DNA from: Methanobacterium sp. BRmetb2
GTDB taxonomy: Archaea; Methanobacteriota; Methanobacteria; Methanobacteriales; Methanobacteriaceae
Assembly (NCBI GenBank): GCA_003491285.1
Contig: CP022705.1
Span: 803,501 to 867,500 of the forward strand
Length of the DNA: 64,000 bases
Direction of reading: 5' to 3'
Shown here: piece by piece, positions 34,016 to 42,820 of the stretch
How positions within the stretch are numbered: the first letter of the stretch is position 1
How the letters are laid out: each line of letters starts with the position of its first letter
Notes under the pieces: generated by a model
What the model was told of the DNA's origin: nothing
Seen by the model: only the letters and a program-made list of their open reading frames with translations
Databases searched by the model: none
Translations under genes and position numbers: made by a program

Positions 34016-34699
34016 TCAATAAAGAATAACTTTTAAGTACGTGTATAATCTAATAAACACAAAAATTCCCCATATAACCAGAAACAGTACCCCATATTTC
34101 TTTTTACATTTCCTGGAGGATAATGGTCTGAATAGTTCCAAACCCTTAGGAGTTAAAAGATCTAGTGTTAAATGACTTATAAACCCTAAAAACAGAGCTA
34201 AAAATGTTCCATACAACGTGATATTTGCAACTGGCAAAAAATAAATTCCAAGAACAGCCAGAATAATGTATATAGGCATTATTCGTTTATTTAAGCTTAG
34301 AACTCCGATAAATACTGCTATAATCATCAAAGTAATTTTATTATCCACATTGAAATCTTTTAATAAAAAATAGGCACCCAAAACAAAAGCTGTCAATAAA
34401 ATGGATAAAACAAATATTCCAAACAAAGAATGTGTAAAACCCCGGTGTTTAGAAAAATAAAGTATTAAAACTATTAAAACCAATAAAATACCTATTAAAA
34501 ATGGTAATTTCAACATGTACAATATTAAGGATAGAAGTAAACCCACTATCAATATTATATTACGGTTTTTTCTTTTTATGTTATGATCTATATCTATAAT
34601 TGATGTTCCAACAACTGCCAGTGCCAGTAAAAATACTTCTTGAAAAAAGGGTATGGTAAACAAAAGGGAAAACAATACATGTTTTTTATATGAAGACAC
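34016..34699 (-). CDS. YdjM/DUF457-type membrane-bound metal-dependent hydrolase
   Basis: 227 residues with six to seven membrane segments and the family's metal motifs: IIDIDHN, HRGFTHSLFG and GFISHLTLDLLTPKG (conserved His and Asp residues). The reaction is unknown for archaeal members; bacterial YdjM is LexA-regulated. GTG start at 34699 with GAGGTG 5 nt upstream. A paralogue of the same family sits at 47611. Eighteen bp separate it from the aspartoacylase-like gene upstream, so they share a transcript. Confidence 0.8.
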   Translation of the reverse strand: MSSYKKHVLFSLLFTIPFFQEVFLLALAVVGTSIIDIDHNIKRKNRNIILIVGLLLSLILYMLKLPFLIGILLVLIVLILYFSKHRGFTHSLFGIFVLSILLTAFVLGAYFLLKDFNVDNKITLMIIAVFIGVLSLNKRIMPIYIILAVLGIYFLPVANITLYGTFLALFLGFISHLTLDLLTPKGLELFRPLSSRKCKKKYGVLFLVIWGIFVFIRLYTYLKVILY

Positions 34700-34716
34700 A
34701 CAAACACCTCTTTTCG

Positions 34717-35460
34717 TTATCTAATCATGTTAAAATAATTTAAAAATGACATCATCTGATTATAAGATTTTTTAGGAGATCCTGGATCAACCACACCATT
34801 TTCAGAAACTACTTCACAGGTTACTGCAGGAATTCCAGCTAGATTACATTCATCTTCAAAAGCCCCTTTATAATACAAACCTGCATTTTTGTAAAATATA
34901 AGCTCTGAAGGAGTGTTTTCACTGATGTGTTGGGCTATTTTAAAACTTTTTATACAAGGTTTCTTGGAACAGAAAACACTCTGTCTTCCAGGGTTACTTC
35001 TAAGTTTGGTGGAATGAAAATCTGCCACCGCATCAATTTTCAACATTTTAATTATCTTAAGCAAATTATTAGAAAGACATCCGGCTTTTGCAGCCGCTCT
35101 ATTCATATCAGTTCCATTGAATCTCCTAGAATTTTCCATTGTAGCATAGGGAATTGCAAATGGGATCACATATAATGTTCCTCTTAAATTACAATTCAAA
35201 ACTTTATTTATAATATTCAAAGAAGCAATTTGTGGAGGTAATTCATCTCCATGAATTCCTGCCGTGATCATTAACTTAGGGCTTTTTTTACCAAGTTTAA
35301 TTAATGTTGTACCTTTGCTGGCTTTTTTAATTATTGTCTCATTTAAATCCGTTTTAGGAATATTTTTCATTAATACATCATTTTTTTCAACTTTTCCCCC
35401 AGTTTCATAGGATATTATATTAAATTCGACATTAATATTATTCAAATTACTAAAAATCAT
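34717..35460 (-). CDS. Succinylglutamate desuccinylase/aspartoacylase-like zinc hydrolase
   Basis: 247 residues of the AstE/AspA branch of the M14 metallopeptidase fold. ITAGIHGDELPPQ gives the zinc-binding His and Glu, NGTDMNRAAA the substrate-binding Asn-Arg, and VADFHSTKL the third zinc ligand; VTCEVVSENG near the end holds the catalytic Glu. The substrate is unknown; relatives remove acyl groups from amino acids or modify tetrapyrrole or peptides. GGTGTAGGT precedes the ATG at 35460. Co-directional with the DUF457 gene. Confidence 0.8.
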   Translation of the reverse strand: MIFSNLNNINVEFNIISYETGGKVEKNDVLMKNIPKTDLNETIIKKASKGTTLIKLGKKSPKLMITAGIHGDELPPQIASLNIINKVLNCNLRGTLYVIPFAIPYATMENSRRFNGTDMNRAAAKAGCLSNNLLKIIKMLKIDAVADFHSTKLRSNPGRQSVFCSKKPCIKSFKIAQHISENTPSELIFYKNAGLYYKGAFEDECNLAGIPAVTCEVVSENGVVDPGSPKKSYNQMMSFLNYFNMIR

Positions 35461-35602
35461 TACCTACACCACAATAAAGATACTGGAAAATATTTATTAG
35501 TATATATTACTTAAATTACTTAATTAATATCTTAGATGCAATTTTATATAAACATAATATCAAAAAAATTGATTAATATTAATATATTGTAATGGTGATT
35601 AG

Positions 35603-36784
35603 ATGGAAAAAGTGGTTCTAGCTTTCAGTGGTGGTTTAGATACTTCAGTATGCATAAAATTACTAGAAGAAAAATATGACATGGATGTAATAACAGCTTG
35701 TGTAGACGTAGGACAACCTAGAGAAGAAATAGACCGACCCGCCTCTGTAGCGGATAAAGTAGGTAGCCTGAAACATTATACTATAGATGCCCAAGAAGAA
35801 TTCGCAGAAGACTTCATATTCAAAGCCATAAAAGCCAATGCTCTTTACGAAGGATATTCTCTATCTACAGCATTAGCCAGACCACTCATCGCCATGAAAA
35901 TTGTTGAACTTGCAAGAAGGGAAGGAGCGACTGCAATCGCCCATGGCTGTACTGGTAAAGGAAATGACCAGTTCCGTTTTGAGTCTGTTATACGGTCAAT
36001 GTCAGAATGTAAGGTAATAGCACCGATACGCGACTTGAATCTCACCAGAACTGAAGAAATGGAATATGCCCAATCATGCGGAATACCTCTACCTTCAGAT
36101 AAACAGCACAGTATCGATGAAAATATCTGGGGACGAGCCATTGAAGGAGACGTGCTGGAAGACCCTATGGTAGAACCGCCTGAAGATGTATTCAGCTGGA
36201 CTCGCTCCATTAAGGATGCTCCAAACACAGCACTTGATCTGTCCATAGAATTTAAAAATGGAGTTCCAACATCCATTGATGATAAAAAGATGTTTCCATT
36301 GGATATAATAGCTAAATGTAACGAAATCGCAGGTATGCACGGTATTGGAAGGATTGATATCATTGAAGATCGAATCATTGGCCTTAAATCACGGGAAATT
36401 TATGAAACACCTGCAGCAATACTACTTATAACTGCCCATAAAGCTTTAGAACAGTTAGTTTTGACTCGAGAAGAATTAAAATTTGCTGAAACGGCTAGTA
36501 CCACTTATTCCGAGCTCATATATGATGGGATGTGGCATGAACCGCTGCGTGAGGATCTAGACAGTCTCTTTAATAAAATGCAAAAAAGAGTAACTGGAAA
36601 GGTTAACCTGAAATTACACAAAGGAAGTATGAGAGTTACAGGTAGAAAGTCACCCTACAGCTTATACCAGGAAGATATTGTATCTTTTGAGGACAAGGCC
36701 CTTGATCAACGGGAAATTGCAGGTATGGTGAAACATTATGGTATTCAGGCAGCAGCTTACAACAAAATCTGCAAAAAACAATAA
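35603..36784 (+). CDS. argG: Argininosuccinate synthase
   Basis: Joins citrulline and aspartate with ATP in arginine synthesis. 393 residues, normal length. ATP-pyrophosphatase P-loop VLAFSGGLDTSVCIKLL at the start, AHGCTGKGNDQFRFE in the middle, and RSIDENIWGRAIEGD-type segment (HSIDENIWGRAIEG) are diagnostic. GGTGAT lies 3 nt before the ATG at 35603. Followed 41 bp later by the BofA-like frame. Confidence 0.97.
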   Translation: MEKVVLAFSGGLDTSVCIKLLEEKYDMDVITACVDVGQPREEIDRPASVADKVGSLKHYTIDAQEEFAEDFIFKAIKANALYEGYSLSTALARPLIAMKIVELARREGATAIAHGCTGKGNDQFRFESVIRSMSECKVIAPIRDLNLTRTEEMEYAQSCGIPLPSDKQHSIDENIWGRAIEGDVLEDPMVEPPEDVFSWTRSIKDAPNTALDLSIEFKNGVPTSIDDKKMFPLDIIAKCNEIAGMHGIGRIDIIEDRIIGLKSREIYETPAAILLITAHKALEQLVLTREELKFAETASTTYSELIYDGMWHEPLREDLDSLFNKMQKRVTGKVNLKLHKGSMRVTGRKSPYSLYQEDIVSFEDKALDQREIAGMVKHYGIQAAAYNKICKKQ

Positions 36785-36825
36785 AGTCTGCAAAGGATGA
36801 TTAAAGATCACCAGAGGTTTTTAAA

Positions 36826-37086
36826 ACGATTTCAATCGGTTTAATAGTACTAGGTATTATAATAATTATTCTAATAATACTAGGTATTGGAATACTGGCA
36901 AAAGCCCTTAAACTAGGCGTAAAAATAATTTTACACATTATACTGGGATGGGTATTACTATTCTTGGTAAATCTTCTTCCATTTGTAGATATACCCGTAA
37001 ATATATTGACTATACTCATCGCTGGATTTGGTGGAGTAATAGGAGTAATCTTTCTATTGATAATCCAAGTTCTAGGGTTATTCTAA
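36826..37086 (+). CDS. BofA-like small membrane protein without a standard start codon
   Basis: An open frame after argG encodes a two-helix membrane protein resembling SigK-processing inhibitor BofA: ISIGLIVLGIIIIILIILG, KALKLGVKIILHIILGWVLL, and IPVNILTILIAGFGGVIGV, the last being the BofA signature (IPxNxxTxxIxGxxGxxG). The frame is open from 36805 but has no ATG, GTG or TTG before the first helix. GAGG at 36814-36817 is followed by ACG at 36826 and ATT at 36829 at near-normal spacing, so either a rare start is used, a start was lost by mutation, or a base was misread. About 87 residues. Function in archaea unknown. Confidence 0.6.
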   Translation, partial: TISIGLIVLGIIIIILIILGIGILAKALKLGVKIILHIILGWVLLFLVNLLPFVDIPVNILTILIAGFGGVIGVIFLLIIQVLGLF

Positions 37087-37092
37087 AAAATT

Positions 37093-37118
37093 AAAAGTTT
37101 TATTTTATAAAACTTTTT
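37093..37118. terminator. Bidirectional hairpin terminator between BofA-like and slipin genes
   Basis: An 11-bp perfect inverted repeat (AAAAGTTTTAT at 37093-37103, ATAAAACTTTT at 37107-37117, loop of three Ts) lies 6 bp after the BofA-like stop and ends in a T-run in both directions. It separates two convergent genes. Confidence 0.6.
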
Positions 37119-37148
37119 CATTTCCAAAGTCATTAAACATGTTCCTTA

Positions 37149-37934
37149 CTATTTTTTATTTTCGTCTACACTACCTAACTCAGATCCCAGGAAGTCTTTA
37201 ATATCACGAATACTGTTCAATAACTGAGCAGGGAACACTATGGTTGAATTTTTTTCTGCAGCAATGTTACTCAATACCTGCATAATTCGAAGCTGTAGTG
37301 CCACTGGATGTTCAGTTATTATGTCTGCTGCTTCTCCTAATTTACCTGCAGCAAGATATTCACCTTCAGCAGATATAATTTTAGCTCTTTTCTCTCTTTC
37401 AGCCTCTGCTTGCAATGCAATCGCTCTTTGCATACTTTCAGGAAGTTTAATATCCTTTATTTCTACCGTGGTGACTTTGATTCCCCATGGCTCACTGTGT
37501 CCATCAATAATCTCCTGAATTTTCTGGTTAACTTTAGGTGTATCTGAAAGGACTTCATCTAAAGTAAACTGACCTACCACACTTCTTACTGTGGTTTGAG
37601 ATATCTGGTTAACTGCCCGATCATAATTCTCAATTTCCACCACTGCCTTGTATGCATCAATCACTTTAAAGTAAGCCACTGCAGCTACATCAATAGTTAC
37701 ATTATCCTGAGTAATTATCTTCTGGGCAGGAATAGGCATGGTAACAATTCTCAAAGACGGCTTGACCATTCTATCCACTAAAGGTATTATAATACGAAGT
37801 CCAGGGTCTCTAACTCCTATAACCCTTCCTAACCTGAAAACAACCCCTCTCTCATACTGGTTCACTATTCTTATGGATAGACCTAAAATAATCAACACAA
37901 CAATGATTATTATTAAAATGGTAATCCAATCCAT
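37149..37934 (-). CDS. Stomatin/slipin-type SPFH domain protein
   Basis: 261 residues: one N-terminal membrane helix (ITILIIIIVVLIILGLSI), then the SPFH/band-7 domain (NQYERGVVFRLGRVIGVRDPG, RIVTMPIPAQKIITQDNVTI) and a coiled-coil C-terminus rich in Ala/Glu/Arg (AIALQAEAEREKRAKIISAE). Slipins organise membrane microdomains and are often paired with an NfeD protease partner; none is adjacent here. GGAGG precedes the ATG at 37934. Terminates at the hairpin shared with the BofA-like gene. Confidence 0.9.
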   Translation of the reverse strand: MDWITILIIIIVVLIILGLSIRIVNQYERGVVFRLGRVIGVRDPGLRIIIPLVDRMVKPSLRIVTMPIPAQKIITQDNVTIDVAAVAYFKVIDAYKAVVEIENYDRAVNQISQTTVRSVVGQFTLDEVLSDTPKVNQKIQEIIDGHSEPWGIKVTTVEIKDIKLPESMQRAIALQAEAEREKRAKIISAEGEYLAAGKLGEAADIITEHPVALQLRIMQVLSNIAAEKNSTIVFPAQLLNSIRDIKDFLGSELGSVDENKK

Positions 37935-38059
37935 TGATATAACCTCCCTTTTAAGTTTTTTTACAGTATCATTTATGAAATTGAAAGTTAATTAAATTGT
38001 TCATCAAATAAGATGATTAATTAAAAAATGATAAAAAAAGACTTGAATTTAATATGAGA

Positions 38060-39532
38060 TTACATGAAAACCCTTGGTATGAATGATATCAATTCACTGG
38101 CAGTAAAATTATAGCCTAAATCTTCCAGAGCCATGTCTCCAGCCCTTCCATTTATATAAGCTGCCAGATAGGCTGCTTCAAAAGTTTCATGTCCCTTGGA
38201 GATAAGTCCCGCTACCAAACCTGCTAAACAATCACCAGTACCACCAACAGTCATTCCCTGATTCCCGGTTTTATTGAGTCTGATATTATTTCCATTAGCT
38301 ACAACATCTATAACTCCTTTAAGTAAAACAACAGATTTTAAATCATTAGACCTCTCTTTTACCATTTTGATCTTATCTTCAAGTTTATCTGGTATTCTGT
38401 AACCGGTCACTGCTTTGAACTCTCCAGAGTGAGGAGTTATAACTATATTTCCCCCTTTAATTGTATTTAGAGTTTTCTTGTCCAACATGTGTAAGGCATC
38501 TGCATCAATTACCAATGGTTTACCAAGTTTGGATATGATATCTTTGACCGTTAATACTGTTTCTGGATCTCTTCCCAAACCACATCCAATTAAAACACAA
38601 TCAACATTATCAGCTAATTCTAAAATAGGATTTACATCATTTTCTGTTATGTAATCTCGTGAAAAGCTTCTCACAATAAGGTCCGGAGAATATGATCGGA
38701 TATCTGATGCTACAACTTCAGGAGAGGCAACATACACTATATCCACCCCTGATTTCATAGCCGATAATGCTGCTAGGGCAGGGGCTCCAGAATAATCTTT
38801 ACTACCTCCAATTACCAGGACCCGACCATTATTACCTTTGTGCGAATATTTTGAACTGATTTTCAGCCTCAGAAGGTCTCCAACACCAGTGAAAATCTCT
38901 GCTTCTTTTGGAATTCCAATATCACTAACCACTAATTTACCAACATAGTTACTAGAATCGTTAACTCCTTTTTTTGCCCTATGAAATGAAATTGTAACAT
39001 CTGCTTGGACTGCTTTATCATTAACATCACCAGTCAAAGGATCCAAGCCACTGGGAACATCCACTGCAATTTTTAATCCATCAAGCTTATTAATAAGAGT
39101 TATAGCAGTAGAAACTGGTTCTTTAAGTTTTCCCTGAATTCCAGTTCCAAGTAAAGCATCAATTATTACCTGAGCATCTATTCTCTTAAGAAGTGTAGAA
39201 TCAGTAATTATCTTAATTTTTAGAGGACTAATTACAGGATTCATATTTTGGAGGATGTTCCAGTTTTGCAGAGATTGTTTAGATTTTATATGATCAGGAC
39301 GAGTTAAAAGAAATATTTCGACTTCAAAACCATTATTTATTAAATGTCTGGCTGCAACAAAACCATCCCCACCGTTACCTCCACTTCCAGCATATATTGC
39401 TACTTTACACGGTTTTATATTATTCTTTATATATTCTGCAACAGATTTGCCTGCATTTTCCATAAGCGAAGATTTAGATACTCCTAACTCTTCAGCATTA
39501 GTATCTATTATCATCATATCCTTGGGAGTCAT
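38060..39532 (-). CDS. nnrDE: Bifunctional NAD(P)H-hydrate epimerase / ADP-dependent NAD(P)H-hydrate dehydratase
   Basis: Metabolite-repair enzyme that epimerises and dehydrates damaged NAD(P)HX. 490 residues: epimerase domain (1-210) with YAGSGGNGGDGFVAARHL, ALLGTGIQG and AVDVPSGLDPLTG; dehydratase domain of ribokinase fold with VIGGSKDYSGAPALAA, IGCGLGRDPE, IDADALHML, VITPHSGEF and GNQGMTVGGTGDCLAG. Both halves look intact. GTGAT is 2 nt before the ATG at 39532. Divergent from the K+ channel gene with 93 bp between. Confidence 0.95.
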   Translation of the reverse strand: MTPKDMMIIDTNAEELGVSKSSLMENAGKSVAEYIKNNIKPCKVAIYAGSGGNGGDGFVAARHLINNGFEVEIFLLTRPDHIKSKQSLQNWNILQNMNPVISPLKIKIITDSTLLKRIDAQVIIDALLGTGIQGKLKEPVSTAITLINKLDGLKIAVDVPSGLDPLTGDVNDKAVQADVTISFHRAKKGVNDSSNYVGKLVVSDIGIPKEAEIFTGVGDLLRLKISSKYSHKGNNGRVLVIGGSKDYSGAPALAALSAMKSGVDIVYVASPEVVASDIRSYSPDLIVRSFSRDYITENDVNPILELADNVDCVLIGCGLGRDPETVLTVKDIISKLGKPLVIDADALHMLDKKTLNTIKGGNIVITPHSGEFKAVTGYRIPDKLEDKIKMVKERSNDLKSVVLLKGVIDVVANGNNIRLNKTGNQGMTVGGTGDCLAGLVAGLISKGHETFEAAYLAAYINGRAGDMALEDLGYNFTASELISFIPRVFM

Positions 39533-39625
39533 GGTATCACTATTTATAGATTATAAAACAAATTATATTTAATTTTATAGCATTAAAAAAAGATCATTAC
39601 TTCATTTATTATTAATGGTGATCCT

Positions 39626-41542
39626 TTGCCAAATCCCTACTTGCCCAATTCTTATAATATTCCAGGAATACCATCACATATGCTCATATATGCACTTTTC
39701 GCCCTTTTAGGATTAATAGCATATGGTTTTATTGGTTCAACAATTATTATGGGTTTAGACCCTGTTAATGCACTTTATTATACCATAATAACAGTTGCAA
39801 CTGTAGGTTATGGTGATATTTCTCCAGTTACACCCATACAGAAAATTTTTGCAATTACACTGGTTTTGGGTGGCGTAGGATTGATAGCTTATGTTTTTAC
39901 TTTAACAATTACGGTGGTGACCATGGCAGTGGAAGAAATTACCTCAGGAGCTAAATTAAGAAGATTAATGTCTGAAACTAAAAATCATTTTGTATTATGT
40001 GGATATGGTAGAGTAGGGGCTGCTGTTTTTAAAGAACTGAAAAAAAGAAATCAAACAGCAATAATAATCGAAAAAAACAAGAATGTAGTGGAAAAAGAAT
40101 TATGGGAAGATCCTAAGATACTTGCCATGCCCGGGGATGCCACAGACGAAACTGTCATGAAAGATGCAGGCATACAAAGAGCTAGGGGAGTTATAATAAC
40201 AACTGGTGACGATGTAGACAATCTATTTATTACTTTAACTGCCCGCGAATTAAGTCCCGATATATGGATAGTATCCCGGGCCAGTAAAAGTGAAAATATT
40301 CGCAGACTCTACCGTTCAGGTGCAGATCGGGTAATATCACCTGAAACCAGTGGCGGAGAAGATATTTACTTTGCTGCAATTGAACCTACCATGATGAAGA
40401 TCACGGTAATGCATGATGTGGATGATATAAGAAAGGAATCTGAAATTATTATAAAACATGGGTGTACCCTAGAAGATATTGAATATCATTTACCTGAATT
40501 TCGCAGACCTTTAGCCCGAAAAATTGGCATATCTAAACTAAGTGAACTCAATAAATTCTTAGGTAGTTTAGAACATGATCCTACACGTAAAAATTCCCTG
40601 GAACGTGTTTATGAATCAGTAAGCGGCATTCATTCCCACTGGATCTCAGGTCCAGACAAGGAAACCTTACAGAAGGTAGTGGATGAAATCAAAAAGGAAG
40701 GGTTGCTTTTAGGTGTTGATCTGGATGAAGAACAAATAAAAGAAGAAGCCAGAAAGCATGGCCGGCTGGTCGAAGTTGTTATAAAACCAGAAATAAAAAT
40801 CACTGAAAATCATGATGTGCATGATATAAGAGAAGAAGCAGAAGTAATTTTAAGGCATGGTTGCGTCTTAGAAGACATAGAATACTACCTTCCAGGTTTT
40901 AGAGAATCTCTTCATAGAAAAATAGGTTTATCTGAATTTAAAGAAATGGAGAGATTCATTGATATATTAGAACACGATAAAAAGAAAATGGAAAATCTTG
41001 ATCGCTTATATTCACTATCCGGAGGGGGAATTCATTCCCACAGAATAAGTGGCCCGGATACAAAAACTTTGGGAGAAGTAGAGAACGAATTGAATGCTAA
41101 AGGATTCTTGGTTGGAGTTAACCTTTCCACCGAAGAAATCAAAGATGCTATAAAAAAATATGGCACCACTGTAGAACTACTATTGAAACATCACGTGGGA
41201 GAATTAGATGACAAAAAGATAATTGTTAAACAAGGAGGTCATATTCTAGATTCTAAGCATTATTTCCCCGGGGTTAGGCAGGTTGTTACTCGTAAACTTT
41301 ACATTAGAACTATGGAAGATGTGAAAAATTGTGAAAGGGAACTTGACAATCCTGACGCACGTAGATCACTGGAAGCTCTCTATGAGATTTCAAGACATAT
41401 TCATTCCCATACTGTCTCTGCAACTGATGTAAAAACTATTAAAAATATAGTATCCGCTTTGAAAAAAGAAGGATTATTGTTAGGGATTGATTTACCTGAA
41501 GAGGAAATATGGGACATTGTTGAAAAAGAAAATTCAGAGTAG
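39626..41542 (+). CDS. Two-TM potassium channel with RCK domain and three copies of an unrecognised domain
   Basis: 638 residues. Two membrane helices flank the K+ selectivity filter TVATVGYGDISP (Gly-Tyr-Gly-Asp at 61-64). A TrkA-N/RCK domain follows (about 118-250: CGYGRVGAAVFKEL, GDATDETVMKDAGI). In place of a usual TrkA-C comes about 375 residues built of three repeats (about 262-383, 394-514, 522-635), each with an (I/V)xHGCxLEDIEYxLPxFR-type start (degenerate in the third), an IHSH motif (335, 469, 592) and an end like GLLLGVDLDEEEI. TTG start at 39626 with GGTGAT 4 nt upstream. Possibly a ligand-gated channel whose sensor is the repeat. The domain family is not one I recognise. Confidence 0.85.
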   Translation: MPNPYLPNSYNIPGIPSHMLIYALFALLGLIAYGFIGSTIIMGLDPVNALYYTIITVATVGYGDISPVTPIQKIFAITLVLGGVGLIAYVFTLTITVVTMAVEEITSGAKLRRLMSETKNHFVLCGYGRVGAAVFKELKKRNQTAIIIEKNKNVVEKELWEDPKILAMPGDATDETVMKDAGIQRARGVIITTGDDVDNLFITLTARELSPDIWIVSRASKSENIRRLYRSGADRVISPETSGGEDIYFAAIEPTMMKITVMHDVDDIRKESEIIIKHGCTLEDIEYHLPEFRRPLARKIGISKLSELNKFLGSLEHDPTRKNSLERVYESVSGIHSHWISGPDKETLQKVVDEIKKEGLLLGVDLDEEQIKEEARKHGRLVEVVIKPEIKITENHDVHDIREEAEVILRHGCVLEDIEYYLPGFRESLHRKIGLSEFKEMERFIDILEHDKKKMENLDRLYSLSGGGIHSHRISGPDTKTLGEVENELNAKGFLVGVNLSTEEIKDAIKKYGTTVELLLKHHVGELDDKKIIVKQGGHILDSKHYFPGVRQVVTRKLYIRTMEDVKNCERELDNPDARRSLEALYEISRHIHSHTVSATDVKTIKNIVSALKKEGLLLGIDLPEEEIWDIVEKENSE

Positions 41543-41621
41543 TTCTATATTAAGATGATCATTTTATTATCATCCTTAAAACTAAAAATCCCAAAGTACA
41601 CATTAAAATGTAAAAAAATAA

Positions 41622-41647
41622 AAAAAATAGTATAAAAACTATTTTTT
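41622..41647. terminator. Hairpin terminator between the channel gene and ftr
   Basis: Perfect 10-bp inverted repeat (AAAAAATAGT at 41622-41631, ACTATTTTTT at 41638-41647, loop of 6) that overlaps the ftr stop codon and is followed on the minus strand by long T-runs. Serves the convergent ends of both genes. Confidence 0.55.
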
Positions 41648-42539
41648 AGAATAGATCGTGCAGTTTTAATTGGTAAGCACCCAAATTACCGCCGAAATTT
41701 CCGGCACTTATTCTTAAAACACCTGGTACTTTTACTGCAGATTCTATACCTGCTTTCATAGCATCTCTTACAGACTTTTCATCTAATCCATCAATTACTA
41801 TTTCGTAAACACCGTTTACATCAACAGGAATTTGAGTATCTTCAACTTCGTCTTTTAGAGTTACACACATTTTTTCATTGGTGGAAGCACCTAAAAACTT
41901 GTATTTATTTGATCCTACTTTAGAACCGGAAGCAACAACTCCTCCCGGGAACGGTGTGATTGTTCCAGATATACTAGCTATTGCATCAACAGCAGCTTCC
42001 GCAGCTAATAGACCTGCAGCTTGGTTTTCGGCTAATATGAAAAAGTTACCCCCAGCAACTCCATTTTTAATTCCTAATTCACCTTCAACCAAGAAATCAC
42101 CAGACATAAGTGGGATGGAATAAACAGTTCTTCCATCTACTTCAAGTTTTTTCTCATAACCGTCACCGAAATACTTTAATTTTACTCCGGTTTTAAATTT
42201 TTCATCTGCATTATCCATATTATCAAAAACAGCAGTTGTTGCTGCAGTTAATATGCACATTCCCACTCTTTCTAACAGTTCGTGGTCCAGTTTATCCTTG
42301 TTCATATTGCAGATCATTATAATGTAACCTGGCCGTCCGTCAGGGGTTTCCTCTGGAGGAACATAACAATCAATTCCCGCTTCTGCCGGACATCCAATAA
42401 CTGAAGTTCCATATCCTGTTGCTTCGGTTGCTGCTATTTTAGCTAGTTTTTTTGTTGCTGCAGTTACAAGCAATCGGGATACCTGTATACCAAACGCTTC
42501 TGCAAAAGTATCTTCTATTTCCACTCCGTTTATTTCCAT
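41646..42539 (-). CDS. ftr: Formylmethanofuran-tetrahydromethanopterin formyltransferase
   Basis: Second step of CO2 reduction in methanogenesis: moves the formyl group from formylmethanofuran to tetrahydromethanopterin. 297 residues, full length. Signature runs: MEINGVEIEDTFAEAFGIQ at the start, GYGTSVIGCPAEAGID, PEETPDGRPGYIIMIC and TPFPGGVVASGSKVGS. Cytoplasmic, no cofactor. GGTGAT lies 4 nt before the ATG at 42539; the frame runs back to a GTG at 42548. Monocistronic by position; the upstream spacer of about 280 bp holds no gene and should carry a strong promoter. The call places the organism among methanogens. Confidence 0.97.
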   Translation of the reverse strand: MEINGVEIEDTFAEAFGIQVSRLLVTAATKKLAKIAATEATGYGTSVIGCPAEAGIDCYVPPEETPDGRPGYIIMICNMNKDKLDHELLERVGMCILTAATTAVFDNMDNADEKFKTGVKLKYFGDGYEKKLEVDGRTVYSIPLMSGDFLVEGELGIKNGVAGGNFFILAENQAAGLLAAEAAVDAIASISGTITPFPGGVVASGSKVGSNKYKFLGASTNEKMCVTLKDEVEDTQIPVDVNGVYEIVIDGLDEKSVRDAMKAGIESAVKVPGVLRISAGNFGGNLGAYQLKLHDLF

Positions 42540-42820
42540 GATTATCACCTTTTAGTATATGAGGATGGTTTATGAAGAGAAGTTATATATTTTTCCATTT
42601 AATTTTTATCCAGACTAAATATTTAAAACACTCATAAATGCAGTAATATTACAATACCAACTTTGAAAATAGTTTATTAAAAATTATTAGTTGAATTTCA
42701 TGCGAAAAATACTTCGAAAAAGTAGAAGGATGAAAATAAAACTCGATGAATGTATGTAAACTCTAAACCAAATTTGGAATTATTATTAAGGGATATGTCT
42801 TATTTTATTATTTGAATATG

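Noticed and set aside
35845..36378. 177-codon minus-strand frame inside argG
   Set aside because: Antisense shadow of a highly conserved gene; no signal for initiation.
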